NCBI GenBank assembly: GCA_030431095.1
Contig: JAUIJU010000009.1
Span: 1 to 64,000 of the forward strand
Direction of reading: 5' to 3'
From: Gammaproteobacteria bacterium
GTDB taxonomy: Bacteria > Pseudomonadota > Gammaproteobacteria > Xanthomonadales > SZUA-36
DNA length: 64,000 nt
Shown here: positions 25,467 through 34,803 of the stretch, piece after piece
How the letters are laid out: each line of letters starts with the position of its first letter
How positions within the stretch are numbered: position 1 is the stretch's first letter
The notes under the pieces: generated by a model
Database searches by the model: none
The model's input: the letters and a program-made list of their open reading frames with translations, nothing else
What the model was told of the DNA's origin: nothing
Program-made: the position numbers and the translations under genes

Positions 25467-25993
25467 GCGGTGGCCCGCTCGGTGAGGAACCGCGCCAGCG
25501 CGCGCAAGGCCAGGTCGCGGATGACCTCCGGTGTCTGTCCCACGTCCAGGGTAACGACGTCCTGTTCCTCCGCCGGGCTTTGCAGCGCCTCCCGCTGGCT
25601 GCCCAGCAGGCCAGGCGGCATGAAGTGTCCCGGGCGGTGCGCCAGGCGCTGTTCGATCAGCTCGGCGGCACCTTCGAGGTGGACGAACCGCGTGTCGAAA
25701 CCACAGTCGCGCAGCATGTCGCGGTGGGCCGCGCGTAAGCCGCTGTGGGCCAGCACGCAGGAGGCCCCGGTTCCGGACAGCCAGCGCAGCTCCTGGCACA
25801 CCCGGTCCATCCACGGCCCTCGCTGTTCATCGTTCAGGGCGCGACCGGCGGCCATCTGCTGGCGTGCCGCCTTGTCGTGAAAGGTATCGGCCTCGACATA
25901 GCGCCACTCCAGCGCAGCGGCGAGGCCGCGCGCCAGCGTGCTCTTACCGGCGCCGGCCACCCCCATGCACACGATCATGCACGGTGTGCTCAT
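25463..25993 (-). CDS. gntK: Gluconokinase
   Basis: 176 residues from ATG 25993, which overlaps the GH94 stop as ATGA. It has the P-loop G-V-A-G-A-G-K-S-T near residues 11-19, D-T-F-H-D (substrate Asp/His region), H-S-G-L-R near residue 93 and R-P-G-H-F-M-P-P, all characteristic of the shikimate-kinase-like GntK family. Length fits the usual 165-180. It phosphorylates D-gluconate to 6-phosphogluconate with ATP, feeding the Entner-Doudoroff and pentose-phosphate routes. Being translationally coupled to a GH94 phosphorylase is the key clue that the phosphorylase releases gluconate. Confidence 0.92.
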   Translation of the reverse strand: MSTPCMIVCMGVAGAGKSTLARGLAAALEWRYVEADTFHDKAARQQMAAGRALNDEQRGPWMDRVCQELRWLSGTGASCVLAHSGLRAAHRDMLRDCGFDTRFVHLEGAAELIEQRLAHRPGHFMPPGLLGSQREALQSPAEEQDVVTLDVGQTPEVIRDLALRALARFLTERATA

Positions 25994-28368
25994 GGCGTGG
26001 GCCCGGGAAGCAGGATATCCAGCCGATAGCGGCGCCCCGTCCGGATCGGCGTGATGAGCGGCTTCTCCAGCGGCTGCTCGTCCAGTATCAGTTCGGTCGT
26101 ACATGCGTCTTTGTTCCTCTTGTAGTGGACGTCGAAGATCGCGCCCCTGAAGTGTCGCCGCACCGTGGCCCCGTCCCAGGCGGCGGGGAGCGCAGGTTGT
26201 ATGTGGAGGCCCTGCGGCGTGCCTTTCAAGCCAAACAGGTCTTCCACCAGGATGCGGTACAGCCAGCTGGCCGTTCCGGTGTGGAACAACTGGCTCGAAC
26301 GGCCGGCGGTGCGCGGGTGGCGCCGCGCCGCGCCGCGGTAATAATTGGGAACGAACACCGGTAACTGGCCGCGGCGCAGGAGGTCTTCGGTGTCGGCCGC
26401 GTCGATGGCCGGCAGCATGCGGCGCAGTTGTGTCCAGGCCCGTTCGGGCTCACCGATGCGGTACAGCGCGTGGACCAGGAAGGCGCAGGCGTGGTTGTAG
26501 ATCGAGCCGTTCTCGGCGCTGCCCGGAAATTTCTGTGTCACCCGGCCCACGTCCGGTACGAGCCCGGTGTACGGCGGGGCCAGCATTTGCATCCCCCATG
26601 GACTGGACAGGTGCCGATCCATGGCCGCCAGCAAGCGCTCGCGCTGATCCGCGGTGGCCACGCCGGAAAGCAGCGCCCAGCCTTGCGGATTCAGCCAGAT
26701 GCGGCCCTCCTCGTCGGCCGCCACGCCGAAAGGGCGGCCGGCGTCCGTGATGCCACGGGCGAACCAGTCGCCGTCCCAGCAGTGTGTGCGGATGGCGTCC
26801 GCCATGGTGTCCGCTTCGTGTTCGAGGTCCAGGGCGAGCCCCTCGTCACCCCGCCTTCGGGCCACCGGGGCCCAGCTGCGCAGGGCGTGTACGCAGGCCT
26901 GGCTGAGCCAGGTGGACACGCCCCGGCCCGCGGCGCCGGCCATGTTCAGCGGGTCGCACCAGTCCCCCTGGTTCAGCAGGCTGAGACCGCGATCGTCACG
27001 GTGGCGCAGCAGCCAGCGCAGCGCGGCGGTCACCCGCTCGAACACGCTTTGGGATTCGCCCGTACCGAGCGCGGTCACCGGGTGATCGAGGAAAGCGTCG
27101 TCGCCGGTCTCGTCGAGGTATGGCGCCAGGCACAGGGGCAGCCACACGCAGTGGTCCATGTGCGGCACCTCGTTGATGTATTTCAGCTCGGCCTCCCGGG
27201 TCAGCAATACCCCCTCGGGCATACCGCCGTCGGCGCGCTGCTGGGCGAGGGCGAAAGCCAGCTGTTCGCGCGCCCGTTCCGGGTCCAGGTAGACCATGCC
27301 CATGGCGTCCTGCAGATAATTGCGTGTCTGCGGATCGGTGGTCAGGCGGTGGGTGTCGCCGTGGTAAAACACCTGTCGGCTCAGCCAGTGGTTAACAAAG
27401 GCGTCAAGGCCGGGGTCCGGCGTGTCGATCGACAGGCATCCGGCGCCGCCGGCCAGGTACGTCGTGGTGTCCCTGGTGGCCTGGGCGATGGCGTCCGACG
27501 AGCGCCAGTGCCGGGCGAGGCGTTGAATTTCCTCGCTGTCGCCAGCGGGTCCGAACACGAATCGCCAGCGTTCCTCGCCACCTGGGGGCAGCGTCACGCG
27601 GTACTGCAGCGCCGCCAGCGGGGTTTCGTAGATCGCCTCGCCGTTGTCCAGGGTCTCGCGGTCCAGCGCCGCCGGGTCATGCCATCCGCCTTCTCCCTCG
27701 AAGTTCTCCAGCGCGGCTTCCCAGGCGTCGGGCGCTCGGTCAGGCAAGAGAAACGTCAGGTCTTTCAGGTCGCGGACCCGGTCGAACTCCTCCAGTTTCT
27801 GGTAGGGCGTCACCGAGCGCGCCACCAGTGCGCCGGAGTCGGTTTCGAAGGCGGCCGACTGGTTCATCCAGCTCATGTAACCGATGCTGAAGCAGGGGTA
27901 GACCGACAGGCGGCGCGGCGCCGCTCCGGTATTGCGCAGCACCAGGGTCCACAGCTCCGCGACCTGGTCCGCCGGCAGGCGTACCGAGAGGCTGGCCTCG
28001 AGCCCGGGCAGGGCGATGCGCCAGCGGATCACGTCGGACTCGGCCTCGAAGCGGAAATCGTCGGCGGCCTGGCGCGCCGGTTCGTACGGCAGCGACCAGC
28101 GCGCGCCGTTGTCATCGTCGCGCAGCCACACGAAGCGCCCCGGGTGGTGGGCGTAGACTGGTTGTTCCGGCTGCACGAAGGTGCGTGCTTCGAGGAATGG
28201 CGGGTGGGAGTAGGCGGAGGGTTCGGGCTGCATGTGCCGCGCGACCACGTAACCCCGGCAGTTTACCTGCAGCACCATGCACCGGTTCCACAGGTAGGCG
28301 CTGGCCCGCGGCATCGCCGTGGGACTGTGCAACACCACGCGGGCGCCATCGGCTTCACTGCTCAGCAT
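25990..28368 (-). CDS. GH94 glycoside phosphorylase, probably cellobionic acid phosphorylase
   Basis: 792 residues from ATG 28368, overlapping the symporter stop by 14 nt. It has the GH94 layout: N-terminal beta-sandwich (about 1-270), linker helices, an (alpha/alpha)6 barrel with Y-H-G-D-T-H-R-L-T near 335-343 and N-Q-G-D-W-C-D near 466-472, where Asp472 is the expected general acid, then a C-terminal jelly roll. There is no signal peptide, so it is cytoplasmic. GH94 enzymes phosphorolyse beta-glucosides to alpha-glucose-1-phosphate. Sister activities use cellobiose, cellodextrin, chitobiose or cellobionate. The coupled gluconokinase favours cellobionate (products: Glc-1-P and gluconate). 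Cellobiose phosphorylase is the main alternative. Confidence 0.87.
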   Translation of the reverse strand: MLSSEADGARVVLHSPTAMPRASAYLWNRCMVLQVNCRGYVVARHMQPEPSAYSHPPFLEARTFVQPEQPVYAHHPGRFVWLRDDDNGARWSLPYEPARQAADDFRFEAESDVIRWRIALPGLEASLSVRLPADQVAELWTLVLRNTGAAPRRLSVYPCFSIGYMSWMNQSAAFETDSGALVARSVTPYQKLEEFDRVRDLKDLTFLLPDRAPDAWEAALENFEGEGGWHDPAALDRETLDNGEAIYETPLAALQYRVTLPPGGEERWRFVFGPAGDSEEIQRLARHWRSSDAIAQATRDTTTYLAGGAGCLSIDTPDPGLDAFVNHWLSRQVFYHGDTHRLTTDPQTRNYLQDAMGMVYLDPERAREQLAFALAQQRADGGMPEGVLLTREAELKYINEVPHMDHCVWLPLCLAPYLDETGDDAFLDHPVTALGTGESQSVFERVTAALRWLLRHRDDRGLSLLNQGDWCDPLNMAGAAGRGVSTWLSQACVHALRSWAPVARRRGDEGLALDLEHEADTMADAIRTHCWDGDWFARGITDAGRPFGVAADEEGRIWLNPQGWALLSGVATADQRERLLAAMDRHLSSPWGMQMLAPPYTGLVPDVGRVTQKFPGSAENGSIYNHACAFLVHALYRIGEPERAWTQLRRMLPAIDAADTEDLLRRGQLPVFVPNYYRGAARRHPRTAGRSSQLFHTGTASWLYRILVEDLFGLKGTPQGLHIQPALPAAWDGATVRRHFRGAIFDVHYKRNKDACTTELILDEQPLEKPLITPIRTGRRYRLDILLPGPTP

Positions 28369-29752
28369 GGCCGCTCCGCTGGTCGAGCTCCTGTTGCAGT
28401 CGCTCCAGTTTTTCCCCGGTCAGGTTGTAGAATGCGATCACCATCACCGCCAGCAGTGCGAAGGCGCCGGGCACCGCCGTCTGCAGCAATGCGATGCCGG
28501 TCTGTGAAGCGCCGGATTGCGCCTCGTTGGCCACGTAACCGATGGCCGCCAGCACCCACAGCATGCCGGCCGAACCCAGCGAGCCGCCCAGCTTCTGCGC
28601 GAAGGTGGCGGCCGAGAACGTCATGGCCGTGGCGCGACGCCCGGTCTTCCACTCGTTGTAGTCGGCGGTGTCCGCGTACATGGACCAGGTCAGGGGTGAC
28701 TTGGGACCCAGGCACAGGCTGATCAGGATGTTCAGCGTGAACATGGCCCAGATCATGTCCTTCGGCACGAAGGCGAACAGCAACGAGAGGACACCCACCG
28801 CTCCCATCAACAGCATCAGCAGGCGCGCCTTGTCGACGAACCGGGTCATCACCGGGGCCAGCACCGCGCCGGCGGCATAGGCCAGCATCTGCCACAACAG
28901 GTAGTTCGGCAGCAGTTCCGGGCGTTCGACGTAGTAATGGAAGTAGTAGTAGGCCGATCCGCTGCGCATGGTGAAGGTCATCATGATCACCATGGCCAGC
29001 ACGAACAGGATGACCCAGGGGCGGTTGCGCAGCAGGTCGCCGAGATCCTGCAGGGGGTCGGACTGCTGACCCGGTGGCGGCTGAATGCGTTCGCGGGTGC
29101 TGGCGAAGGTGACGGCGAAGATCAGCGCCGCCAGCAGGCCGTAACACACCATGGTCAGTTGCCAGCCCAGCAGCGGGTCGCCGTCGCCAAACCAGTCCAC
29201 CAGGGGCAGGGTGAATTTGTTGACCAGGGCGCCCCCTGTGAAGGCGAACACGAACCGGGCGCTGACCAGGGTGGTGCGCTCCTGTGAATTGGCGGTCATG
29301 ACGCCGGAGAGCGCCGAGTAGGGCGTGCTCAGCACGGTGTAGCCGAGCATCATGAACGAGTAGGTCACATAGGCCCAGATCAGCTTGCAGCCCTCGTCCA
29401 GGTCGGGGGTGGTGAAGGTGAGCACGGCCGCGCCGGCCATGGGCAGGCCGGCGTAGAGCAGGTAGGGCCTGAACTTGCCGAAGCGACTCCCGGTTCGGTC
29501 GGCCACGGCGCCCATCATGGGGTCGGTGAACGCGTCCACGATGCGCGTGATGAAAATCATGGTGCCCGCGGCGGCCGCGGAAATGCCGAACACGTCGGTG
29601 TAGAACGCGGCGAGGAACGACGCGATGGTGGTCCAGTAAAGGTTGAAGCCGAAATCGCCGAATCCGTAGCCCAGTTTTTCGCGCCAGCGCAGCTTCGCCA
29701 GGCGGCTGGTCTTGCCGGTGTCGGTGATGTCTGGAGCCGGGTTGGAGGACAT
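28355..29752 (-). CDS. GPH-family sugar:cation symporter (MFS fold)
   Basis: 465 residues from ATG 29752; an upstream TTG at 29770 is possible but less likely. About twelve hydrophobic helices are visible. The glycoside-pentoside-hexuronide signatures are present: Y-G-F-G-D-F-G-F-N near residue 28, D-A-F-T-D-P-M-M-G-A-V-A-D-R-T near 75, and R-F-G-K-F-R-P after it. These carriers import oligosaccharides or glycosides with H+ or Na+ at the inner membrane. As first gene of the operon with GH94 and gluconokinase it should supply the disaccharide or aldonate disaccharide that the phosphorylase cleaves. Confidence 0.9.
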   Translation of the reverse strand: MSSNPAPDITDTGKTSRLAKLRWREKLGYGFGDFGFNLYWTTIASFLAAFYTDVFGISAAAAGTMIFITRIVDAFTDPMMGAVADRTGSRFGKFRPYLLYAGLPMAGAAVLTFTTPDLDEGCKLIWAYVTYSFMMLGYTVLSTPYSALSGVMTANSQERTTLVSARFVFAFTGGALVNKFTLPLVDWFGDGDPLLGWQLTMVCYGLLAALIFAVTFASTRERIQPPPGQQSDPLQDLGDLLRNRPWVILFVLAMVIMMTFTMRSGSAYYYFHYYVERPELLPNYLLWQMLAYAAGAVLAPVMTRFVDKARLLMLLMGAVGVLSLLFAFVPKDMIWAMFTLNILISLCLGPKSPLTWSMYADTADYNEWKTGRRATAMTFSAATFAQKLGGSLGSAGMLWVLAAIGYVANEAQSGASQTGIALLQTAVPGAFALLAVMVIAFYNLTGEKLERLQQELDQRSGHAEQ

Positions 29753-29796
29753 GAATGCCTGGAGCGCCAATTGTTTTCGTCATTGCGCCGCCACCA

Positions 29797-29823
29797 TGAC
29801 AGCGCTTGACATTTTCCGTTAGA
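29797..29823 (-). promoter_or_regulatory. Putative promoter/LacI operator for the symporter-GH94-gntK operon
   Basis: On the minus strand this reads TCTAACGGAAAATGTC (29823-29808), then AAGCGCTGTCA, a -10-like TCTAAC followed at the expected start point by a TGTCA-AGCGCTG-TCA element with the palindromic core AGCGCT. It closely parallels the TATAACGGAAATGTTAGCGC arrangement upstream of the TonB receptor at 45854. On the plus strand the same bases provide a TTGACA (29806-29811) that could serve the GH3 gene. No good -35 was found for the minus direction. Confidence 0.45.
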
Positions 29824-29917
29824 CTGCACCGGAATGAAGCGCGAATCAAGCGCCGGTCGCCTGACCGGATGCCGTGACCGGTGGCTCGCCGCGATCATGA
29901 CAACAAGGAAACCAGCC

Positions 29918-32437
29918 GTGAACAAAGCTCCCAGCACCCGAATCCTCCCGTTGCTGACGTCCGCCTGCCTGGCCTTGGGCGGCGCCAGTTCGGCCGTCGC
30001 CGACGGCCCGGCGGCAGGCCAGATCGACCCTCGAAACTGGCCGCATCAGGAAAGCGTTTTCACGGAGAATGCGGAACACGAACGTCGCATCGAGGTCCTG
30101 CTGGCGCGCATGAGCCTGGAGGAGAAGGTCGGCCAGGTGATCCAGGCGGACATCGCCTCGGTAAGCCCGCGGGAGGTGCGTGACTATCACCTCGGCTCCG
30201 TGCTCAACGGCGGCGGTTCGGCGCCGGGCGGCGACAACCGCGCCGCGCCCCCTCTCTGGCTGGCGCTGGCCGACGAGTTCTGGCACGCCTCCACCGATAC
30301 CTCGGACGGTGGCGTGGGCATTCCCGTGCTGTGGGGTACGGACGCGGTGCACGGCCACAGCAACATCGTCGGCGCCACCATCTTCCCGCACAACATCGGC
30401 CTGGGCATGGCCAACGATCCGGACATGATGTATGAAATCGGCCGGGTGACCGCGCTGGAAATGCTGACCACCGGCATGGACTGGACCTTCGCGCCCACGG
30501 TGGCCGTGGTGCGTGACGACCGCTGGGGCCGCACATACGAGGGTTACTCGGAAGACCCGGAAATCGTTGCCGCCTATGCACCGCGAATCATCGAGGGCAT
30601 CCAGGGCCGTCTCGGTTCTGAAGAGTTCCTGGCCACCGGCCGCATGCTGGCCACCGCCAAGCACTACGCCGGTGACGGCGGAACCGTGGGTGGCAAGGAC
30701 CAGGGCGATACGCTGATCACCGAGGCCGAGTTTCGCGATATCCAGGCGGCCGCCTATCCGCCCGCGGTGGCGGCGGGCGTGCAGGCCGTGATGGCCTCGT
30801 TCAACAGCTTCCACGGCCGCAAGATGCATGGTCACGGACCCATGCTGACTGACGTGCTGCGCGGGCGCATGGGGTTCGATGGCGTCGTGGTGGGTGACTG
30901 GAACGGTCATGGCCAGGTGGCCGGCTGCAGCAATACCGACTGCGCGGCGTCCCTCAACGCCGGGCTGGATCTGTACATGGCGCCCGACAGCTGGAAGGGC
31001 CTCTACGCCAGCCTGCTGCGCCAGGTCCGCGACGGCGACGTCACCCTGCAGCGCCTGGACGAGGCAGTGGCCCGCATCCTGCGCGTGAAATTGCGCGCCG
31101 GCCTGTTCGAGGCCGGCCCGCCGTCTTCACGGCCCTACGCCGGCGATTTCGGCTTGCTCGGCGCGGCCGAACACCGCGCCGTGGCGCGCGACGCGGTGCG
31201 CAAGTCCCTGGTGCTGCTGAAAAACAACGGCGGCGTGTTGCCGCTGGCGCCGGACAGCCACCTGCTGGTCGCCGGTGACGGCGCGGACGATATCGGCAAG
31301 CAAAGCGGCGGCTGGACCCTGAGCTGGCAAGGCACCGACAACGTGAACGCCTATTTCCCCAACGGCACCTCCATCGTTGATGGATTTCGCGACGCGGTGG
31401 CCGGGCGCGGCGGCCGGGTCAGTCTCAGCGTCGACGGCAGTTTCGACGAGCGGCCGGACGTGGCCGTGGTGGTCTTCGGCGAGGACCCGTACGCCGAGTT
31501 CCAGGGAGATCGCCAGAACGTCGACTACGCCGCGGACGACGGGCTGGCCCTGCTGCGCAGTTTCCGGGCCGCCGGCATTCCCACCGTGGCGGTGTTTCTG
31601 TCCGGACGCGCGCTGTGGGTCAATCCCGAACTCAACGCCGCCGACGCCTTTGTCGCGGCCTGGTTGCCGGGTACCGAGGGCGGTGGTGTCGCCGACGTGC
31701 TGGTTGGCGACAGCGACGGTGCGCCGCGTCACGATTTCCAGGGTCGCCTGTCCTATTCCTGGCCGCGCAGCCCGACGCAGACCGCCGTCAATCGCGGTGA
31801 TGAGGACTACGATCCCCTGTTCGCCTACGGTCACGGCCTGAGCTACGCGGAGCCGGCCGAGCTGGGTGAACTGGACGAATCCGCTGGCGCCGCCACCGCC
31901 GGCGCCAGCGGGCCGGGCGAATTTCTGGCCTATGGCGACCCGGCCGGGACCTGGCGCCTGGCCCTGGCCGACGCGGCCGGGCGCACGCGGATCAGTGATT
32001 CGCGGGGGCAGAGTCCGTCCGGCGCATTGACCGTCAGCCCGGTGGACGTGGGCGTGCAGGAAGACGCCATCGCGCTGGCCTGGAGTGGACCGGGCCGGGT
32101 GATGGTCGAGGGCGAACCGGTGGATTTTGAGCGCGAAACCAACGGCGACATGCTGCTGGAAATTGAGTGGCGGGTCTCCGGCACGCCCGAATCGGCGCGC
32201 CTGGGGGTGATCGGCGTAGGCGGAGCAGGCTGGCTGGACCTCATGCCGCATTGGGAGGCACTCAGCGGCGAGGACCTGGTGCGCAGCACGCTCAAGCTCA
32301 GCTGCTTCACCGCCGAGGGTGCAGATGCCACCGCTGTGACCGGCCCGCTGGCGGTGGAGGCCGGGGCCGGCGCGGGCCTGGTGATTCGTTCCGCGCGCAT
32401 CATCGCCAACCCCGGCGACGGTAATTGCCGGCCCTGA
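29918..32437 (+). CDS. Exported GH3 beta-glucosidase / exo-beta-glucanase with C-terminal ExoP-like domain
   Basis: 839 residues from GTG 29918, which has AAGGAA seven bases upstream and begins a clean signal peptide (NKAPSTRILPLLTSACLALG..AVA). Upstream ATGs at 29834 and 29897 are open but poorly placed. GH3 domain 1 carries K-H-Y-A-G-D-G-G near 240 and the nucleophile Asp327 in V-V-V-G-D-W-N. Domain 2 follows (S-L-V-L-L-K-N-N-G, F-G-E-D-P-Y-A-E), and the last ~170 residues match the galactose-binding-like extension of ExoP-type enzymes. It should hydrolyse beta-1,4 or beta-1,3 gluco-oligosaccharides in the periplasm. It is divergent from the symporter operon and convergent with lacI. Confidence 0.92.
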   Translation: MNKAPSTRILPLLTSACLALGGASSAVADGPAAGQIDPRNWPHQESVFTENAEHERRIEVLLARMSLEEKVGQVIQADIASVSPREVRDYHLGSVLNGGGSAPGGDNRAAPPLWLALADEFWHASTDTSDGGVGIPVLWGTDAVHGHSNIVGATIFPHNIGLGMANDPDMMYEIGRVTALEMLTTGMDWTFAPTVAVVRDDRWGRTYEGYSEDPEIVAAYAPRIIEGIQGRLGSEEFLATGRMLATAKHYAGDGGTVGGKDQGDTLITEAEFRDIQAAAYPPAVAAGVQAVMASFNSFHGRKMHGHGPMLTDVLRGRMGFDGVVVGDWNGHGQVAGCSNTDCAASLNAGLDLYMAPDSWKGLYASLLRQVRDGDVTLQRLDEAVARILRVKLRAGLFEAGPPSSRPYAGDFGLLGAAEHRAVARDAVRKSLVLLKNNGGVLPLAPDSHLLVAGDGADDIGKQSGGWTLSWQGTDNVNAYFPNGTSIVDGFRDAVAGRGGRVSLSVDGSFDERPDVAVVVFGEDPYAEFQGDRQNVDYAADDGLALLRSFRAAGIPTVAVFLSGRALWVNPELNAADAFVAAWLPGTEGGGVADVLVGDSDGAPRHDFQGRLSYSWPRSPTQTAVNRGDEDYDPLFAYGHGLSYAEPAELGELDESAGAATAGASGPGEFLAYGDPAGTWRLALADAAGRTRISDSRGQSPSGALTVSPVDVGVQEDAIALAWSGPGRVMVEGEPVDFERETNGDMLLEIEWRVSGTPESARLGVIGVGGAGWLDLMPHWEALSGEDLVRSTLKLSCFTAEGADATAVTGPLAVEAGAGAGLVIRSARIIANPGDGNCRP

Positions 32438-32443
32438 CGAGCG

Positions 32444-33472
32444 TCAGTCGCGGGGCGCCGGGCCCGTGGATTCCCTCAGCACCGGTTGCGAGCTGATCAC
32501 GCGCTCTTCGTCACCCGGGTCCTGCCCACGCAGGCGCCGTATCAGCAGTTGCGCGGCGAGGCGGGCCATCTGCCCCAGCGGCTGGCGGATGGTGGTCAGG
32601 GGCGGCCACACGCGCCCGGCCATCGGAATGTCGTCGAAACCCACCACCGACAACTGGCCGGGAATGCTGACGCCACGCCGGTGCGCGGCCGTCATCACGC
32701 CGGCCGCCATGTGGTCGTTGGCGCAGAAAATCGCCGTTGGCGGCGGGTCGAGCGCCAGCAGGGCGTTGCCGATACGTTCACCGGACTCGAAGGAGTTGTC
32801 ACCGGTGGGTGTCCAGGCCGTGCGCTCCTCCAGGCCGGCCTCGGCCAGGGCGTCGCGAAAGCCCAGAAAGCGATTGCCCATGGCCAGGTGCCCGGGGTTT
32901 CCGCGGACAAAGGCAATGCGCCGGTGGCCCAGGTCGACCAGGTGGTGCGTCATGTCGCGGCAGGCCTGGCGATCGTTGGTGCCCACGGACCAGGGGTCTT
33001 CCTCGACCGAGGCGCGCGCGATCGCCACGTAGGGGGCGTCCAGGCGCGCCACCACGTCCATGACTTCGGTCATGTGGATTACCGGTGGCGTGAGAATTAA
33101 ACCGTCAACCTTCGGTTGGGAAATCATCTGGCTGATCTCCTCCGGCAGGTCGCTGCAACCGGTGGCTGACGGGTGAATCAGCAGGTCGTAGTGTTCGGCG
33201 TGACAGGCTTCGAGCACGCCGTTCTGGATGCGGGTGATGTAACCGGAATTGGCGTGGTACACGAGTCCCAGCAGGAAGGTGCGGTTGCTCGCCAGGCGCC
33301 GGGCCGAAGAGTTGGGCCGGTAACGCAACGTCTCCATGGCCGCCTGGACGCGGTCGCGCGTGGCCGGCAGGACGCGTGGCTCGTGGTTGAGGACCCGCGA
33401 TACCGTCTTGATGGAGACGCCCGCCAGTTCGGCGACGTCGCTGATGGTGGCTTTTTTCGTAACGATGCTCAT
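32444..33472 (-). CDS. LacI-family transcriptional repressor
   Basis: 342 residues from ATG 33472; the reading frame stays open upstream, but the helix-turn-helix begins only a few residues after this Met. It has A-T-I-S-D-V-A-E-L-A-G-V-S-I-K-T-V-S-R-V-L-N, then the hinge A-R-R-L-A-S and a periplasmic-binding-protein-like sugar domain (about 65-335, with F-C-A-N-D-H-M-A-A-G and V-V-G-F-D-D-I-P). It probably senses a cello-oligosaccharide or related sugar and controls the flanking glycosidase genes through TGACAnCGnTGTCA-like sites. It converges on the GH3 gene with 6 bp between stops and is divergent from the Gfo/Idh/MocA gene. Confidence 0.93.
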   Translation of the reverse strand: MSIVTKKATISDVAELAGVSIKTVSRVLNHEPRVLPATRDRVQAAMETLRYRPNSSARRLASNRTFLLGLVYHANSGYITRIQNGVLEACHAEHYDLLIHPSATGCSDLPEEISQMISQPKVDGLILTPPVIHMTEVMDVVARLDAPYVAIARASVEEDPWSVGTNDRQACRDMTHHLVDLGHRRIAFVRGNPGHLAMGNRFLGFRDALAEAGLEERTAWTPTGDNSFESGERIGNALLALDPPPTAIFCANDHMAAGVMTAAHRRGVSIPGQLSVVGFDDIPMAGRVWPPLTTIRQPLGQMARLAAQLLIRRLRGQDPGDEERVISSQPVLRESTGPAPRD

Positions 33473-33510
33473 CTGGCCAGCATTCGGCAATCGGGATAGG
33501 CTGGAGGCAC

Positions 33511-33566
33511 TTGGAAACCGCCTGCCAAACCCCGTATATTCTGTGGCCCGCGTGACAACGTTGTCA
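33511..33566 (+). promoter_or_regulatory. Promoter with perfect LacI-type operator before the Gfo/Idh/MocA gene
   Basis: TTGGAA (33511-33516) and TATATT (33535-33540) are 18 bp apart, a good sigma-70 promoter. The perfect 14-bp palindrome TGACAACGTTGTCA (33553-33566) lies just downstream of the predicted start point, with the central CG typical of LacI/GalR operators. The regulator is probably the adjacent LacI protein, which may also autoregulate from here. Confidence 0.7.
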
Positions 33567-33630
33567 ACGTGGCCGGAAGAACGCGGCCCCGGTGACAGAT
33601 GACAGGCAGCACACGGCAAGGAGAATGACT

Positions 33631-34803
33631 GTGACGCAGCGCGTAAGAATGGGTATGGTGGGTGGCGGCCCGGGCGCTTTCATCGGCGAGGTGCATCGCC
33701 TGGCGGCGGACATCGCCGGGGGCATCGAACTGGTTTCCGGCGCTTTCAGTCGTGACGCGGAGGCATCGCGCGCCTTCGGCGCCGAACTGGGGTTGTCACC
33801 GGCGCGCGCCTGCGGATCCTGGGCCGAACTGTTCGAAGCCGAACGCGCCCTGCCGGAGGACGAACGCATGCAGTGCGTGTCCATCGTCACGCCCAACGAT
33901 TCCCACGCGGACATCAGTTGCGCGGCGCTGGCGGCCGGTTTTCACGTGATCTGCGACAAGCCCGCGGCTGGCGTGCTGGAAGACGCGCTGCGCATGCAGC
34001 AGGCGGTCACGGACAGCGGACGGTTGTTCGGGCTGACCCACACCTACACCGGCTACCCCATGGTCATCGAGGCGCGCGAGCGAATCGCCGCCGGCGAACT
34101 GGGCGAGATCCGCCGGGTCGCGGTCAGTTACCTGCAGGACTGGCTGTCACGCGAGGAAGACACCCAGGGCAGCAAGCAGGCCTCATGGCGCAACGACCCG
34201 GCGCGCGCCGGTGAATCCGGCGCTTTCGCGGACATCGGCAGCCACGCCTTCAACCTGGTGGAGTTCATGACCGGCCGGCGGGTTGCGCGCCTGGCCGCCC
34301 AGCTTCGGTCGGTGATCGACGGCAGGGTGATCGACGATGACGGCGGCGCCCTGTTTGAGCTGGACAACGGCGCCGCGGGAATGATCTCGGCCAGCCAGGT
34401 CTGCACCGGGGCCATCAACGCATTGCGCATCGAGATCTACGGCAGCGAGGCCAGCCTGCACTGGTTCCAGGAAGAGCCCAACCGCATGTCGCTGAAACGG
34501 CGCGGCGAGCCGGAGCAGGTGCTGCGCCCCGGCGCCGGTGTGCCGTACCTGTCGGAACCCGCGCTCGCCGTGTGCCGCACGCCGGGTGGGCACCCGGAGG
34601 GTTACATCGAGGCGTTCGCCAACCTGTACCAGGCCTTTGCCGCGGACGTGCGGGCTTTCCCCGCGGCGCCGGCGCAACCCCGCGGCTACGCTACCATCGA
34701 GGATGGCGTGGCCGCGATGCGCTTCATTCGCGCGGCGCGACTGAGCAGTGAAGCGGACTCGGCCTGGACGGCGCTGGACGGTGTCGAAAACGCCGCGCGC
34801 TAG
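33631..34803 (+). CDS. Gfo/Idh/MocA-family sugar oxidoreductase
   Basis: 390 residues from GTG 33631, preferred because AAGGAG lies seven bases upstream; ATG 33625 would be only one base from it. The Rossmann motif M-V-G-G-G-P-G-A-F-I-G is at the N-terminus. C-D-K-P-A-A-G supplies the conserved Lys-Pro, and D-I-G-S-H-A-F-N the usual catalytic-region Asp/His. There is no signal peptide, so it is cytoplasmic. The family oxidises or reduces sugar hydroxyls with NAD(P), including glycoside 3-oxidation. It converges on the TIM-barrel isomerase gene, their stops overlapping within CTAG, and it carries a LacI-type operator. Confidence 0.88.
   Translation: MTQRVRMGMVGGGPGAFIGEVHRLAADIAGGIELVSGAFSRDAEASRAFGAELGLSPARACGSWAELFEAERALPEDERMQCVSIVTPNDSHADISCAALAAGFHVICDKPAAGVLEDALRMQQAVTDSGRLFGLTHTYTGYPMVIEARERIAAGELGEIRRVAVSYLQDWLSREEDTQGSKQASWRNDPARAGESGAFADIGSHAFNLVEFMTGRRVARLAAQLRSVIDGRVIDDDGGALFELDNGAAGMISASQVCTGAINALRIEIYGSEASLHWFQEEPNRMSLKRRGEPEQVLRPGAGVPYLSEPALAVCRTPGGHPEGYIEAFANLYQAFAADVRAFPAAPAQPRGYATIEDGVAAMRFIRAARLSSEADSAWTALDGVENAAR

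Noticed and set aside
29834-29917. Upstream ATG starts (29834, 29897) for the GH3 gene
   Set aside because: The GTG at 29918 has a proper ribosome-binding site and starts a clean signal peptide; the earlier starts would bury it behind up to 28 residues.
34800-34803. Overlapping stop codons of the convergent Gfo/Idh/MocA and isomerase genes within CTAG
   Set aside because: A real but ordinary result of compact packing; no functional meaning claimed.
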